Shown in pieces: positions 36,008 through 46,187 of a stretch of DNA of 64,000 nucleotides. The notes under the pieces are model-generated. The model was not told the DNA's origin. It searched no databases and worked only from the letters and a program-made list of their open reading frames with translations. How positions within the stretch are numbered: position 1 is the first letter of the stretch; each line of letters opens with the position of its first letter. The stretch covers positions 62,001 to 126,000 of the forward strand of contig MU623439.1 in NCBI GenBank assembly GCA_025201765.1. The letters are read 5' to 3'. Both the position numbers and the translations under genes were made by a program. This DNA is from Daldinia sp. FL1419. Its lineage: Eukaryota; Ascomycota; Sordariomycetes; Xylariales; Hypoxylaceae.

Positions 36008-38753
36008 CTTGTCTGTCGTCTCCCACCGTGTGGCGCAAGATCCGGCGTGCTAGATCGTGGGTGTTGTACGATGCGGTCCTACAACGTGCAAAATCTATCC
36101 ATCCCTTCTAGACTAACGAAAAAAAGGGGGGGAGCAGAAGCCCTCACTTAAAGGCGGGCGATTTAAACCCTTTGTATCACATTCTCGGCGTCTGGTGGAC
36201 GACCAACTGTCCCAACGTCCCAAAAGCCCTACGTCTTTGGACGATCGTGACAACTTTTCCCCCGTCTTATATTCGATTTATATTTCCTCATATCGTTAAC
36301 TTCGGCAACTTTCTCCCCCGTCAGCTATTCCCATTACGAAGCGCTTAGACACTGTGCCCCCTGTGATAGGAATCTTTTATTCCGAGAGCGGGTAGGCGAG
36401 ACACGGGGCAAGCACCGGCGAATCATAGTCCACATGGCCGCCAACTCGCCAAGGAATGAGGCGTCTCTCGTCGTACACTATGATCTCGGGATTAGTCGTG
36501 TTCGGGCTGAACGTCGTCTTGCATGAACGTGTCTCACACCCGGGTTTTTCTGGCAGGATGTCTCGCTTTTTTAAAAATATGAACTCCATCGATCATCACC
36601 CCTCTTGCGTCCAGGCTACCACCACTAATACCACCTACATCTTCTTAGAGGCTGACTTCCAAGACTCTAGGCTGAATACCTAGGACTTAGTGCTCCTGAT
36701 AGCCTATGGAGTATCGAAATACAGCCGCTCCCAAGCGAGCTCGATCACAGGGAAATCTCTGCCGTCCTTACGCGTCCCTCCCCTTTTCTCACATTGTCTT
36801 ATGTGAGACAGGCATGAGCGTCATTGTATCTCAAAGATATTCGTGTGGCTGCAGCCACCGACCCATGATCGTGGCCATTGGACAACACCGTCACATATAC
36901 GCCGTAAAATACCTGGAACAGACGAATAAGCTACCAAAATACCACGAGCACGGGGGACAGCTATGAAATGTTACCAGGAATCTCCCAGGAAAACTTGATT
37001 GGGGATGAACAGACATGCTGTCATCCATTAAAACCTAGCTAGACTCAGGATACGCTATTAGTGAATTTCGTATCTCGGTGAATTGTAATAGGGGCTCGTG
37101 GAATTGTAGCTGCCTAGACACATACACTTGGCGAGTAGTGCTTATAGAGCGTCATTAAACATATCGTGTAAAACAACCAAACAAACATACATTCGTAAAA
37201 CTATATAACTCTATGTTTTCGTTAGCCTCTACGAAAGAGCAAACTTTCCTCGGTCCAATAAGAGACCCAGGACCGCTTCCGTACCAATATTTCTTTAAAG
37301 TGATACATGGCTTATCCAACAAGCTCGTCGAGTGATTCAGATATATATGCCATTGCATGTGCAGCGACAAGTTCCCCGGGGCTGAACTGTCTCTTCTAAT
37401 ATCGTATAATACATTTCTTCCGTCTCACAGACCGGGTCGTAGACCTGGGGCAATTTTCTCCCGACCCGAGCTGTTTCGGCTCTAGGCATATATTTTCACT
37501 CACAGCTCTTCTATTGCTGACTCGAGTGGGACATGGAGTGCGCTTCCCGACCATAGTTCTAGTTTTCCTTCATGGATATAATTAGGTATACCTAACTAAG
37601 TAAATCTAGAAACTTGGAATTGCACGTTACAAGTTGTACCGCTATGACGGATCAGCCACGCTCGTTGGAACATATTCAAACGTGTCTCTAGCTAATATTG
37701 TTGCAAGCAGCTGTGTGATTCTGCCGAATATGTGCCAGCACATCGTTTAGGATATTACGAATCATCTTATAAACTGCTTAGCGAGGAATACATGACGATA
37801 TATACTACTAAATGCTAGCAGGGGTTTATTGGTCACTCGTACCATATCCTCAGACACAAAGTCGTCGTATGCCATGAGGTCAACGAGCTAGTAACTCCAA
37901 TACGAAAAGGGAGAGGCTGATGGGAAGAAAGTGGTTCGGGCTTTGCTGAGTGTATACAGGTAGGTATGCATCAACGTCTTAATGATTACGACTTTGATCG
38001 GTGCTATTATTTATAACAGAAACCTCCTTTCCTCGTAGATATTGAGACTGGTAAACTGAATAAATTCAGATAATATCAATTTTGGGATACGCGTCTACTG
38101 CATTGCCTTTTCCCCTGTGTCTAAGGCATAGCCAATCTATTTTCTATTCCACGATATGGGCATTCTATGAGCTACCAAAGGCCCAAATTATTTATTTCGC
38201 GATTAAAACTTAGTATATTCATACTTTCGATTGATACAACACGTATCGCACATCTCCTAAAATCAAGTTGGCTCTCGTGTCTGAATACAGTCTTGGTGTT
38301 TACAACCAACCTATCCTATAACACCAAAGGAAATACACGTACGACTAGCGAGCAATTTCGATTGCGAGATGAATTGTATAATTTGATGTTCGCTGTAGCT
38401 TACTATAGTATAGCCAGTATTTCGTAAGAGGGTTGCACTAAAGGACCACATACCGAAATCGCATCACGCAATCCGCGCGGAGCATGATGGAAGAATCGGG
38501 GTAGGCCAATTACACTCACGACATCCGCCTCCGTATCGATATAATTTCATTAGACTAGGTTCACCAGGTAGGAAAGAGAAATAAGGAGGTAAATCTGAAA
38601 TATAAATAAAGAGTATCACGTTCTGGTCGAAATCACATTTTATTAATCGCTTGATGGTTTAATAAGTTGGATAACTATAGAAAACACGACGAGAAAAACT
38701 ATCGGTAGTATCCCATTACCTACTTTATATACCTACGTAATTCCAAGTAGACA
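36008..38753. other. gene-free stretch between the two flavin monooxygenases
   Basis: About 2.7 kb. Short open frames at 36377..36589 (minus), 36456..36683 and 36706..36966 (plus) and 38167..38427 (plus) have no recognisable domain and no good splice partners. AT-rich. It holds both promoters, because the two monooxygenase genes diverge. Confidence 0.4.
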
Positions 38754-40312
38754 ATGGCGTCTTCTAACGAGACCGGAGGCGAGGCGCAGAAGCCCAAGAA
38801 GCAGCTTCTCCTCAACGCTTTCGTCATGACAACCCCTGGTCATCTATCTCCCGGGTTATGGAAGCACCCGCGGAATCATACAGACGACTATAATAAACTC
38901 AGCTTCTGGACGTCGCTTGCGCAGCTCTTAGACGCGGGCGGCTTCCACGCCATGTTTATCGCAGATACTCTAGGCCCATACGACGTTTACAAAGGCCCGG
39001 CTAACGTTGATCCGGTGCTCGCCTCAGGCGCGCAGTACCCGGTCAATGACCCCTTATATGCTGTGCCGGCGATGGCGGCCGCGACGAAGAATCTAATTTT
39101 TGGCGTTACTGCCTCAACTACCTACGATGCACCATATGCTTTGGCCAGGCGGTTCTCAACAGTTGACCACTTGGCGGAAGGACGGGTAGCATGGAACATT
39201 GTCACCTCGTACCTTGAAAGTGCAGCCAGGAACTTCGGACTAGAGACTCAGATCGAGCACGACGAGAGGTATCGAATTGCAGAGGAGTATATGGATGTGG
39301 TATACAAGGTATGATCCTGCTTCGTGGGCTTTTTAAGAAATTTAGTTGCCTCTTACTGAATCCGTGTTGAAGCTTTGGGAAAGCAGCTGGAGAGACGACG
39401 CGGTCATTAGAGATCGCGAAAAGGGCCAATTCGCAGTAGCAGGAAGAGTGCGTCCGATCAATCATAAAGGAAAATACTTCCAAGTACCGGGTCCGCATAT
39501 TTCGGAACCATCTCCTCAGCGAACACCTTTTCTATTCCAGGCTGGAACATCCAAAGCCGGAACGGAGTTCGGAGCGAAACACGCAGAGGCCGTATTCATG
39601 GGCGGTCAGCTTCCGGAACTGGTACGAAAATCAGTTGACGCGCTTCGATCCACAGCCAAGACATTCGGCAGGGACCCGAACCACATCAAAGTGTTCACGG
39701 GTGTTACCGTAATTGTCGACGAGACGGACGAAAAGGCGCAGGCTAAATATAAAGAGCTTCTTTCATACGGAGACCGCGAGGGCGCGCTTGCGCTATTCGG
39801 CGGTTGGACAGGAAATGACCTGTCATCATTTTCCGACGACGAGGATCTGGTACTCGTCGACAAGCCGGCGATCCGCTCTGTGATTAATCGATGGTCTACT
39901 ACGGTACCGGGCACAGAGGGTTTAAAATGGACCAAGTCTCGCATTGCAGAATTTCTATCGATAGGAGGCATGATGTAAGTGAATCCAAGCCGAAAGAGAT
40001 AGAAGATAGCAGCTAACGATTTGAATCGCATATAGGCCCAAGATTATAGGAAGTCCCAAGACGGTCGTAGATGAGCTGGAAAGATGGGCAGAGATAGCGG
40101 ATGTGGACGGTTTCAACCTGGCGCACGTTGTTAACCCTGGCTCGTTTGAAGATATCATCGAGTTTGTAATTCCCGAATTGCGAAAAAGGGGTCTTTTCCG
40201 AGCAGAGGCTGAGCGTCCAGGGGTCACAGCGCGGGAGGTATTTTTCGGACAGCCGCATCTTCTAAACGATCATCCGGGATCGCAGTATAAATGGCCGATA
40301 TCCCAGTCGTAG
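38754..40312 (+). CDS. luciferase-like (LLM-class) flavin-dependent monooxygenase, NtaA/DszA group
   Basis: Three exons: 38754..39308, 39373..39974 and 40036..40312, giving 477 residues. The start KQLLLNAFVMTTPGHLSPG, then HAMFIADTLGPYDVYKG, IFGVTASTTYDAPYALARR and DHLAEGRVAWNIVTSYL are typical of the nitrilotriacetate/dibenzothiophene-sulfone monooxygenase group, which adopts a TIM barrel and uses reduced FMN from a partner reductase. The next conserved part, QAGTSKAGTEFGAKHAEAVF, is intact. In fungi such genes are thought to degrade sulfur or nitrogen compounds; the substrate here is unknown. It diverges from the FMO gene 2.7 kb away. No flavin reductase was found nearby. Confidence 0.94.
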
Positions 40313-40685
40313 ATATCCTAGTCGTAGATAATCGTATCCTACATATCCTCCCTACCTGAGACGCCTAAGCTGAGGTATTTTGAATGCAGGTTTTATTTTT
40401 GAATGTTGTAATCTCCGACCAATGCAAAAACGGCGCCGGCTTGTTGCTAGTGCGCCTGGTGATATGTGGTAATATCCTGTTCTATTCGTTACGAGGATCG
40501 TGGCTATGGTGTAATACGACCTATATCTAAATTTGGTGTCGTTGTTGTCTGTGCCGAAAACCGAATATTTCGAGCCAAGGAAAACGAAGCTTTAGAAGAT
40601 TACGGGAGAGTGAACAGAAAAAAAAAAGATGGATCTATGCATCTTGACGTCGCACAAGCTTAAAGGGACCAAGCTCCTCGGACCG

Positions 40686-40693
40686 TGACGTCA
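40686..40693. promoter_or_regulatory. CRE-like bZIP site TGACGTCA
   Basis: The exact palindrome TGACGTCA bound by ATF/CREB-type bZIP proteins lies about 950 bases above the acyltransferase start and 370 bases past the monooxygenase stop. Whether it is used is unknown. Confidence 0.35.
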
Positions 40694-40715
40694 AAAGCGT
40701 AACACACTTGCATTG

Positions 40716-40741
40716 TACATACATATGTACATATGTATGTA
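40716..40741. repeat. 26-base perfect palindrome
   Basis: Both arms (13 bases each, built of ACAT/ATGT units) are exact reverse complements with no loop. Further GTACAT units follow up to about 40800. Could form a cruciform or a binding site; low-complexity origin is more likely. Confidence 0.6.
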
Positions 40742-41635
40742 GGTACATAACCTTACCTTGGGTGCTTCCGGTTAAGACATGTACATACTATGTACATGAT
40801 GGATGCATGTAAGTAATGCAGCACTAGTACATATTAGGACGCTCGGCGCCGAGTTTCTCCCCTCCAGCTACCCCTCGGCCCCCCTAAAGCCACCTAAAAT
40901 ACCCGCCGAATTTCCCCTAGGCAGCTACTAACTTAAGAGTTAGATCTTAGGTACCTGGTAACCCCTAAGGAGATTGCTTCATAGCGCAGGTACCGATAGT
41001 TGCTCTGTTCCCCAACGGCCCCAATTACCCCCATTCCCTAAAATGATCAAATGACAGCATCTTTTGTGGGATAATAGCGGCTTAGAGCAGTACTATGGTA
41101 AGAGAGGTACTAGGTAAGGGTAACGAGGTTGTGGTGGCTCGTTCCCGTTTTGGATTGCGTGTTATCCACTATCGAGTCGCAATTCGAGGTCTTGGAATAG
41201 GGCGAAAATCGCATTCGCATTGCATCCGATCGATCGATATATGACGCCGCTATTATATTTTTTTTACCTTTTGTTTTCTTTTTTTTCTTTTTTCTTTTTT
41301 TCTTCTTCTCTTCGTCGTCTTATTTTTATTTTAGATATGTAAATTCTTCGTTGACGAAGCACATATACATACCTCCTCCTATTCACATACGCTCGTTAAA
41401 AACATCGTTCATACCTCATTTTATAAGGCTTCTTCTGACTCGCCAAAGATAAGGCACTTAGATGCGCGCTTACGGACAATAACAGCCATATCCCTGGATA
41501 CATCCTGTCTTACCAAACTTACCCAAGGATAGGTGTCACTAAAAGAGTTCGCGCCGGTTGCCGTCTTCCTATCGATTATCCATCCCCCCAAGCCTTGGTC
41601 TATTCTGCTTATCCTCCACGCGAGGAATAGACACG

Positions 41636-43437
41636 ATGTCGTCTACCAACGTTGACACGAACGGTGGTCACGATCATATCCTTCGCCCACGACCTCGAAA
41701 GCCCCAACACGCTCAAGTAGTCGAGCTCGCCAAAGAGCATAGCGGCGTTTCTGTGAATGGTGTTAATGGAAATGGGCACCTCGAAGCGCCCGTGGAGGAT
41801 ACTGGCTCGGGCATGACAAGGTGATTACTTGTTTATTATAACCCGATTTCTACTCGGATTGGCTTGGCTTACATCTATTCCAGTGGTCGTTCGACACCTG
41901 TCCCCGAGAATGCTCCCGCGTCGACAAAAGCTCTGTCTAGTGCACGGAAACAAGTTCGAGCGGAACAGCGACAACGCATCTTCCCTACCATCGAATTCGC
42001 CTCGCGCGTTTCTCATTTCGATCCTCAATCCGATTATCGCGATTTTCATGGCTTCTTCAACCTGTTCTGGATCGGCTTGGCCATCATGGGAATTACTACT
42101 ATGTTGCGCAACTACAAGGATACTGGGTACCCCTTGCGCGTCCAGATATGGACCCTGTTTACCGTCAAGCTATCCCATCTGGCTGTCGCTGATTTCCTCA
42201 TGGTGGCTAGTACCGCCATTAGCTTACCCTTACAAAAGCTCTTCAAGAATAGCCAGGGGTCATTGAGCTGGAAGAAAGGCGGAATGGCTATCCAGAGCAT
42301 GTATCAGGTTGGCTGGTTCGCATTCTGGGTCGCTATACCTTTCATCCTTAATTGGACCTGGACTTCCCAGGTGTTCTTCCTGTTGCACACCATGGTTCTG
42401 CTCATGAAGATGCATTCCTACGCCTTCTATAACGGCCACCTCTCGGAAACGGAAAAGCGATTACGCGCCCTCGACGAGCCTCACGGCGCTTCCAAGGCGC
42501 CAGCATACGTCTACCCTTCGGTTGATAACCCAATGGGCGAATTAGCGCATAAGGAAATGGAAGTTGACAGCGACGAAGACGACCAGGGCCTGTTGCAGTT
42601 GCGTGAGGATTTGGCTCGAGAACTAACAAGTCCCATTGGCGACGTAACATACCCGCGCAACCTGTCGTGGTCAAATTATATCGACTATCTTCTCTGCCCG
42701 ACGTTGTGTTACGAGCTAGAGTACCCGCGCAAGGAGTCCATTAATTGGACGTCGCTCATAGCCAAGATAGTTGCGACCTTTGGCTGTATTTTTCTGTTGA
42801 CGATCATCTCGGAAGAGTTCATCCTGCCCGTACTGCAAGAATCTACAGTCCGCCTGGAGAACTCTTCGTCCGTAGCCGAAACGCTACTCATCCTCTCCGA
42901 GAACATTTCGTGGCTCCTGTTCCCTTTTATGTTGACCTTTTTACTCGTGTTCCTCGTCATTTTCGAGTATGTCCTAGGTGCCTTCGCCGAGATTACCAAG
43001 TTTGCGGACCGTCACTTTTACAGCGACTGGTGGAATAGTACCGACTGGATGGAATTCAGCCGCGAGTGGAACATCCCAGTGTACTCGTTCTTACGGCGCC
43101 ACGTGTATGCGACATCAAAACCTACCATCGGTCGTAGCAATGCGACGGTCATCACCTTTTTAATCTCAGCCATCGGCCACGAGATCGTCATGGCGTGCAT
43201 TACTAAGAAGCTTCGCGGTTACGGGTTTATTTGCCAGATGTTACAACTGCCGATTGTAATTTTGCAGCGTACGAAATGGGTGCGTGCTCACAAGACGGCG
43301 AATAACGTGCTTTTCTGGTGTAGCATGATTCTAGGCTTGAGCTTGGTAAGTGACCACATTCCTGTTTCTAAATGGGTTATGGAGCGAAGAATATAAACTA
43401 ACGAACATAGATATGTTCCCTCTACGTCCTGATTTGA
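41636..43437 (+). CDS. sterol O-acyltransferase (ACAT/ARE family, MBOAT)
   Basis: Three exons: 41636..41820, 41884..43345 and a 27-base last exon 43411..43437, giving 557 residues. The MBOAT fold is shown by eight or more hydrophobic segments, the motif HFYSDWWNSTDWMEFSREWN with IPVYSFLRRHVY, and the active-site His in SAIGHEIVMA. SWSNYIDYLLCPTLCYELEYPR matches the family. ARE enzymes esterify sterols with acyl-CoA in the ER for storage in lipid droplets; the related DGAT1 makes triacylglycerol, and this cannot be fully excluded. The last exon encodes ICSLYVLI, the usual C-terminal end; without it the frame runs into the intron. The ATG at 41636 is the first in the long frame. Confidence 0.93.
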
Positions 43438-44222
43438 TTGAGGTTGGCATCTAGAAGGTGATTTAGATATAGAAAAAGGGGAGAAATTCAAAAGTATTCA
43501 AAAGTTGGAAAAATAGGAGGGTGGGATCTGTTGCATAAAATACACCACAAAAAGGCACTCTGGGCACATGGGATACACGGCCCAAATCGTTACTCGCATT
43601 ACTTACATTATACCATCAGTTGATTCCTGCATGTCGTTTCGCATATACCCATACTCTCTTATTAGTTATCAACTCTTATTAGTTATCAACTCTCATTAGT
43701 TATCAATAACTAGGCTTAGTTAACTAGCATAACATACCTCGGTGTATATGTTCCATCGGTTCTAACCTAGCCTCTTTGTCTTCGAGGGCTCATATATTGA
43801 GACAACCTACTTGGCTCTTAAATCCTGAGCTGCGATGGTAGAGATAGGTTAATGTGTGTAGAGTAAAAAACGGATACAAGTTTCGTAGCCGATTATAGTC
43901 GACTAACCGGTTAAAACCCGATGTAAGCCGTACCGAGTCGCAAAGTATTAGCAAATCAAATGTCCGCTTCTAAAATTTAGATCGTACATTAAACTTAAAT
44001 TCTTCATGAGAACGAAATGTACAAACGATCGTCTAACATAATTCGCCGAAGCTTCTTCGTACCTTAGCTGCCATAATTAACCCAAGCTCCAAATTCACAA
44101 TTTGTGGATCAGAGGGTTATTCTGGTGGTTCGGGGCGTTGTAACTTGTTAAAAGAAATTTAGTCTCGCAAAAGATACAAACTAGTCTGGCGTTTGTCGCA
44201 TTCACGACGTCGGCGCTTCGCG
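43438..44222. other. intergenic region
   Basis: 3' UTR of the acyltransferase and promoter of the SET-domain gene. Contains the tandem repeat at 43657..43707. No gene seen. Confidence 0.4.
43657..43707. repeat. 17-base tandem repeat, three copies
   Basis: Unit TCTTATTAGTTATCAAC occurs twice exactly (43657..43673, 43674..43690) and once with two changes (43691..43707). Confidence 0.85.
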
Positions 44223-46187
44223 ATGGCTTCTCAGCAAGATGGTCATACCATCTTTATGACAGAACAGGAGGCAGAGCGTATTCGAAATACTGCCAAAAAT
44301 AGATTAAAGAAATGTTCCGAGCTTGCTGGGAATGCGCGGGAAAAAAGAGATGAAACAGCTGCCAAACAGCAGGCCACCGGCGCATCTCTCATGGCTGATA
44401 TGGGCGCGCCAGATCCAGATCTAGCACAAACAAAAGGTCGGTCAGGCGCATTCCCAGCTCTTCCCGTGGGGCAGGTATATCCTCCATGCATAGTTCCGCT
44501 TCGGGACTTGCAGCGCATCAAACTGGCTGATCTCCGAATGGAGACCCATCATCGCGGCCGCAAGCTTGCTGTGAAGCGTGCGAGCCCAGTAGTCCCGCTT
44601 ATAGCAAGACCGTGGACCATGGTGCGAGAGGAAGGAGAAGAAGATATGGAACGTTTAGAACTTTGTCTTCACAAGTCAAGACACGGGGAAGAAGTACTAG
44701 AATCAGCATCCAGCTTTATCATAAAGGAACCTTACTTTACTCTTACAGACCAGGGTGAACCCACCATTCGAGTTGACCATCCTTCGGACCTAATCGTTTG
44801 CCGGGATGGGACAGGGCATGCCGCAGATGGGGCGGCGGCCGAGGGGATTGCGAAAATCTGCAAAGACGAAGGCAACGCTGCCCTCGAACAGCAAAAATTA
44901 GCACTGGCCCACGCGAGATATACTGACGGCCTGAAAGCGGCGAGGCAAGACGCCGTGTCCAAAACCAATCCTGACTTGATCCGAGATCTTGCGCGAAATA
45001 GAGCCCATGTTAACCTTCTTCTCAATCAACTAGACGAAGCAAAAAGCGACGCAAATGCTGCCCTTATCGGTAAGGAAGATGAACGATCTAAGGATCTCGA
45101 CAGTAAGGCGTATTTCCGAGCTGGCTCCGCCGCTTATAACCTTGGCGAGTATCATGAAGCCAAGGGTTTCTTCGAAGAGCAACTGAAGCTTGCTCCTGAT
45201 AATAAACCCGCGGTTGCTTACTTGAAAAACATCGATGCGCGCCTCCGCGAGCAAGGAACGGGGGCGTACAATTTCAAGAAGATCAGAGCAAATTTATCCA
45301 GAGCTCGTCCACGTGTAGACGCCGCAAGCTTCCTCAATAACACCAAAGTTGAAGAAAGCAAAGGTCGGGGACGCGGCTTGTTCGCGACCTGTGATATCCC
45401 CGCCGGAGAGGTAGTCATTTGTGAGAAAGCTTTCTGCGTGGTTTGGGGCCACGAAAAAGAAGCTTTGACGGCGATGACATACGACGTACGGGACGACAGA
45501 ATCAGGGTGTCGACCGTCGGTTTGAGTAAAGCTATCGTCCAAAAGCTTCTTAACAACCCGTCCCAAATCAAGAAAGTAATGGATCTATACGGCGATTATC
45601 AAGGAGATGGCAACGATGTATCTAGCACGGAAGATGGCCCCGTAGTCGATACCTTCCGAGTCCATGATATCGTATCCCGTAACGCATTCGGTCCAGGAAG
45701 CCAATTCGGAGACGAAGGCATTAGCAACGCAAGTACCGGACTCTGGATATGGGCTGCATATATCAACCACTCATGCGTCGCCAACGCCAAAAAGGAATAC
45801 GTAGGTGATCTAATGGTTCTCCGCGCCATCCGACCCATAGCTTCTGGCGAAGAAATCTTTCACAGCTACGACGAATCGAGCGACTTCGACACAAGACAAG
45901 CATCGCTAATGACTACCTGGGGCTTCGAATGTAATTGCCCGCTTTGTGCTGCGGAAAAGACGGACAGTCCCGCCATTCGCAAGAAGCGGCGAGATCTAGC
46001 AGACGATGCAGACCAATTCGTGGCAACCGAGCATTACCTCGATGCAAAAAGGCTCACTATTTCCAAGGCAAAACGGCTTGCAAAGGCTATCGAGGACACT
46101 TACGATGAGAAGAAGTATAAGGACTTGCCCCGTTTTGCTTCGCAGAGGATTCAGGAGTGGCTTTCACTAGCGAACCAGAAACGATAG
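44223..46187 (+). CDS. TPR- and SET-domain protein
   Basis: Intronless, 654 residues from the ATG at 44223. TPR-like helices lie at about 215-340 (GNAALEQQKLALAHARYTDG, then DSKAYFRAGSAAYNLGEYHE). A SET domain split by a long insert starts at about 375 (GRGRGLFATCDIPAGEVV) and continues through INHSCVANA (near 514) and GEEIFHSYDE. The post-SET zinc site is CNCPLC (near 570). This layout resembles SMYD-type or fungal TPR-SET lysine methyltransferases, which use S-adenosylmethionine; histone or non-histone targets are unknown. The N-terminus is Lys/Arg-rich, but no clear targeting signal is seen. Confidence 0.9.
   Translation: MASQQDGHTIFMTEQEAERIRNTAKNRLKKCSELAGNAREKRDETAAKQQATGASLMADMGAPDPDLAQTKGRSGAFPALPVGQVYPPCIVPLRDLQRIKLADLRMETHHRGRKLAVKRASPVVPLIARPWTMVREEGEEDMERLELCLHKSRHGEEVLESASSFIIKEPYFTLTDQGEPTIRVDHPSDLIVCRDGTGHAADGAAAEGIAKICKDEGNAALEQQKLALAHARYTDGLKAARQDAVSKTNPDLIRDLARNRAHVNLLLNQLDEAKSDANAALIGKEDERSKDLDSKAYFRAGSAAYNLGEYHEAKGFFEEQLKLAPDNKPAVAYLKNIDARLREQGTGAYNFKKIRANLSRARPRVDAASFLNNTKVEESKGRGRGLFATCDIPAGEVVICEKAFCVVWGHEKEALTAMTYDVRDDRIRVSTVGLSKAIVQKLLNNPSQIKKVMDLYGDYQGDGNDVSSTEDGPVVDTFRVHDIVSRNAFGPGSQFGDEGISNASTGLWIWAAYINHSCVANAKKEYVGDLMVLRAIRPIASGEEIFHSYDESSDFDTRQASLMTTWGFECNCPLCAAEKTDSPAIRKKRRDLADDADQFVATEHYLDAKRLTISKAKRLAKAIEDTYDEKKYKDLPRFASQRIQEWLSLANQKR

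Larger units (their letters stand above)
40313..41635. promoter_or_regulatory. promoter region of the sterol acyltransferase
   Basis: About 1.3 kb; contains a CRE-like TGACGTCA, a 26-base perfect palindrome (both listed) and a T/CT-rich tract at about 41258..41310. One 65-codon open frame (40466..40663) is not supported. Confidence 0.45.

Noticed and set aside
36377..36966. Short frames on both strands between the two monooxygenases
   Set aside because: They overlap each other, have no recognisable domain and give no consistent spliced model.
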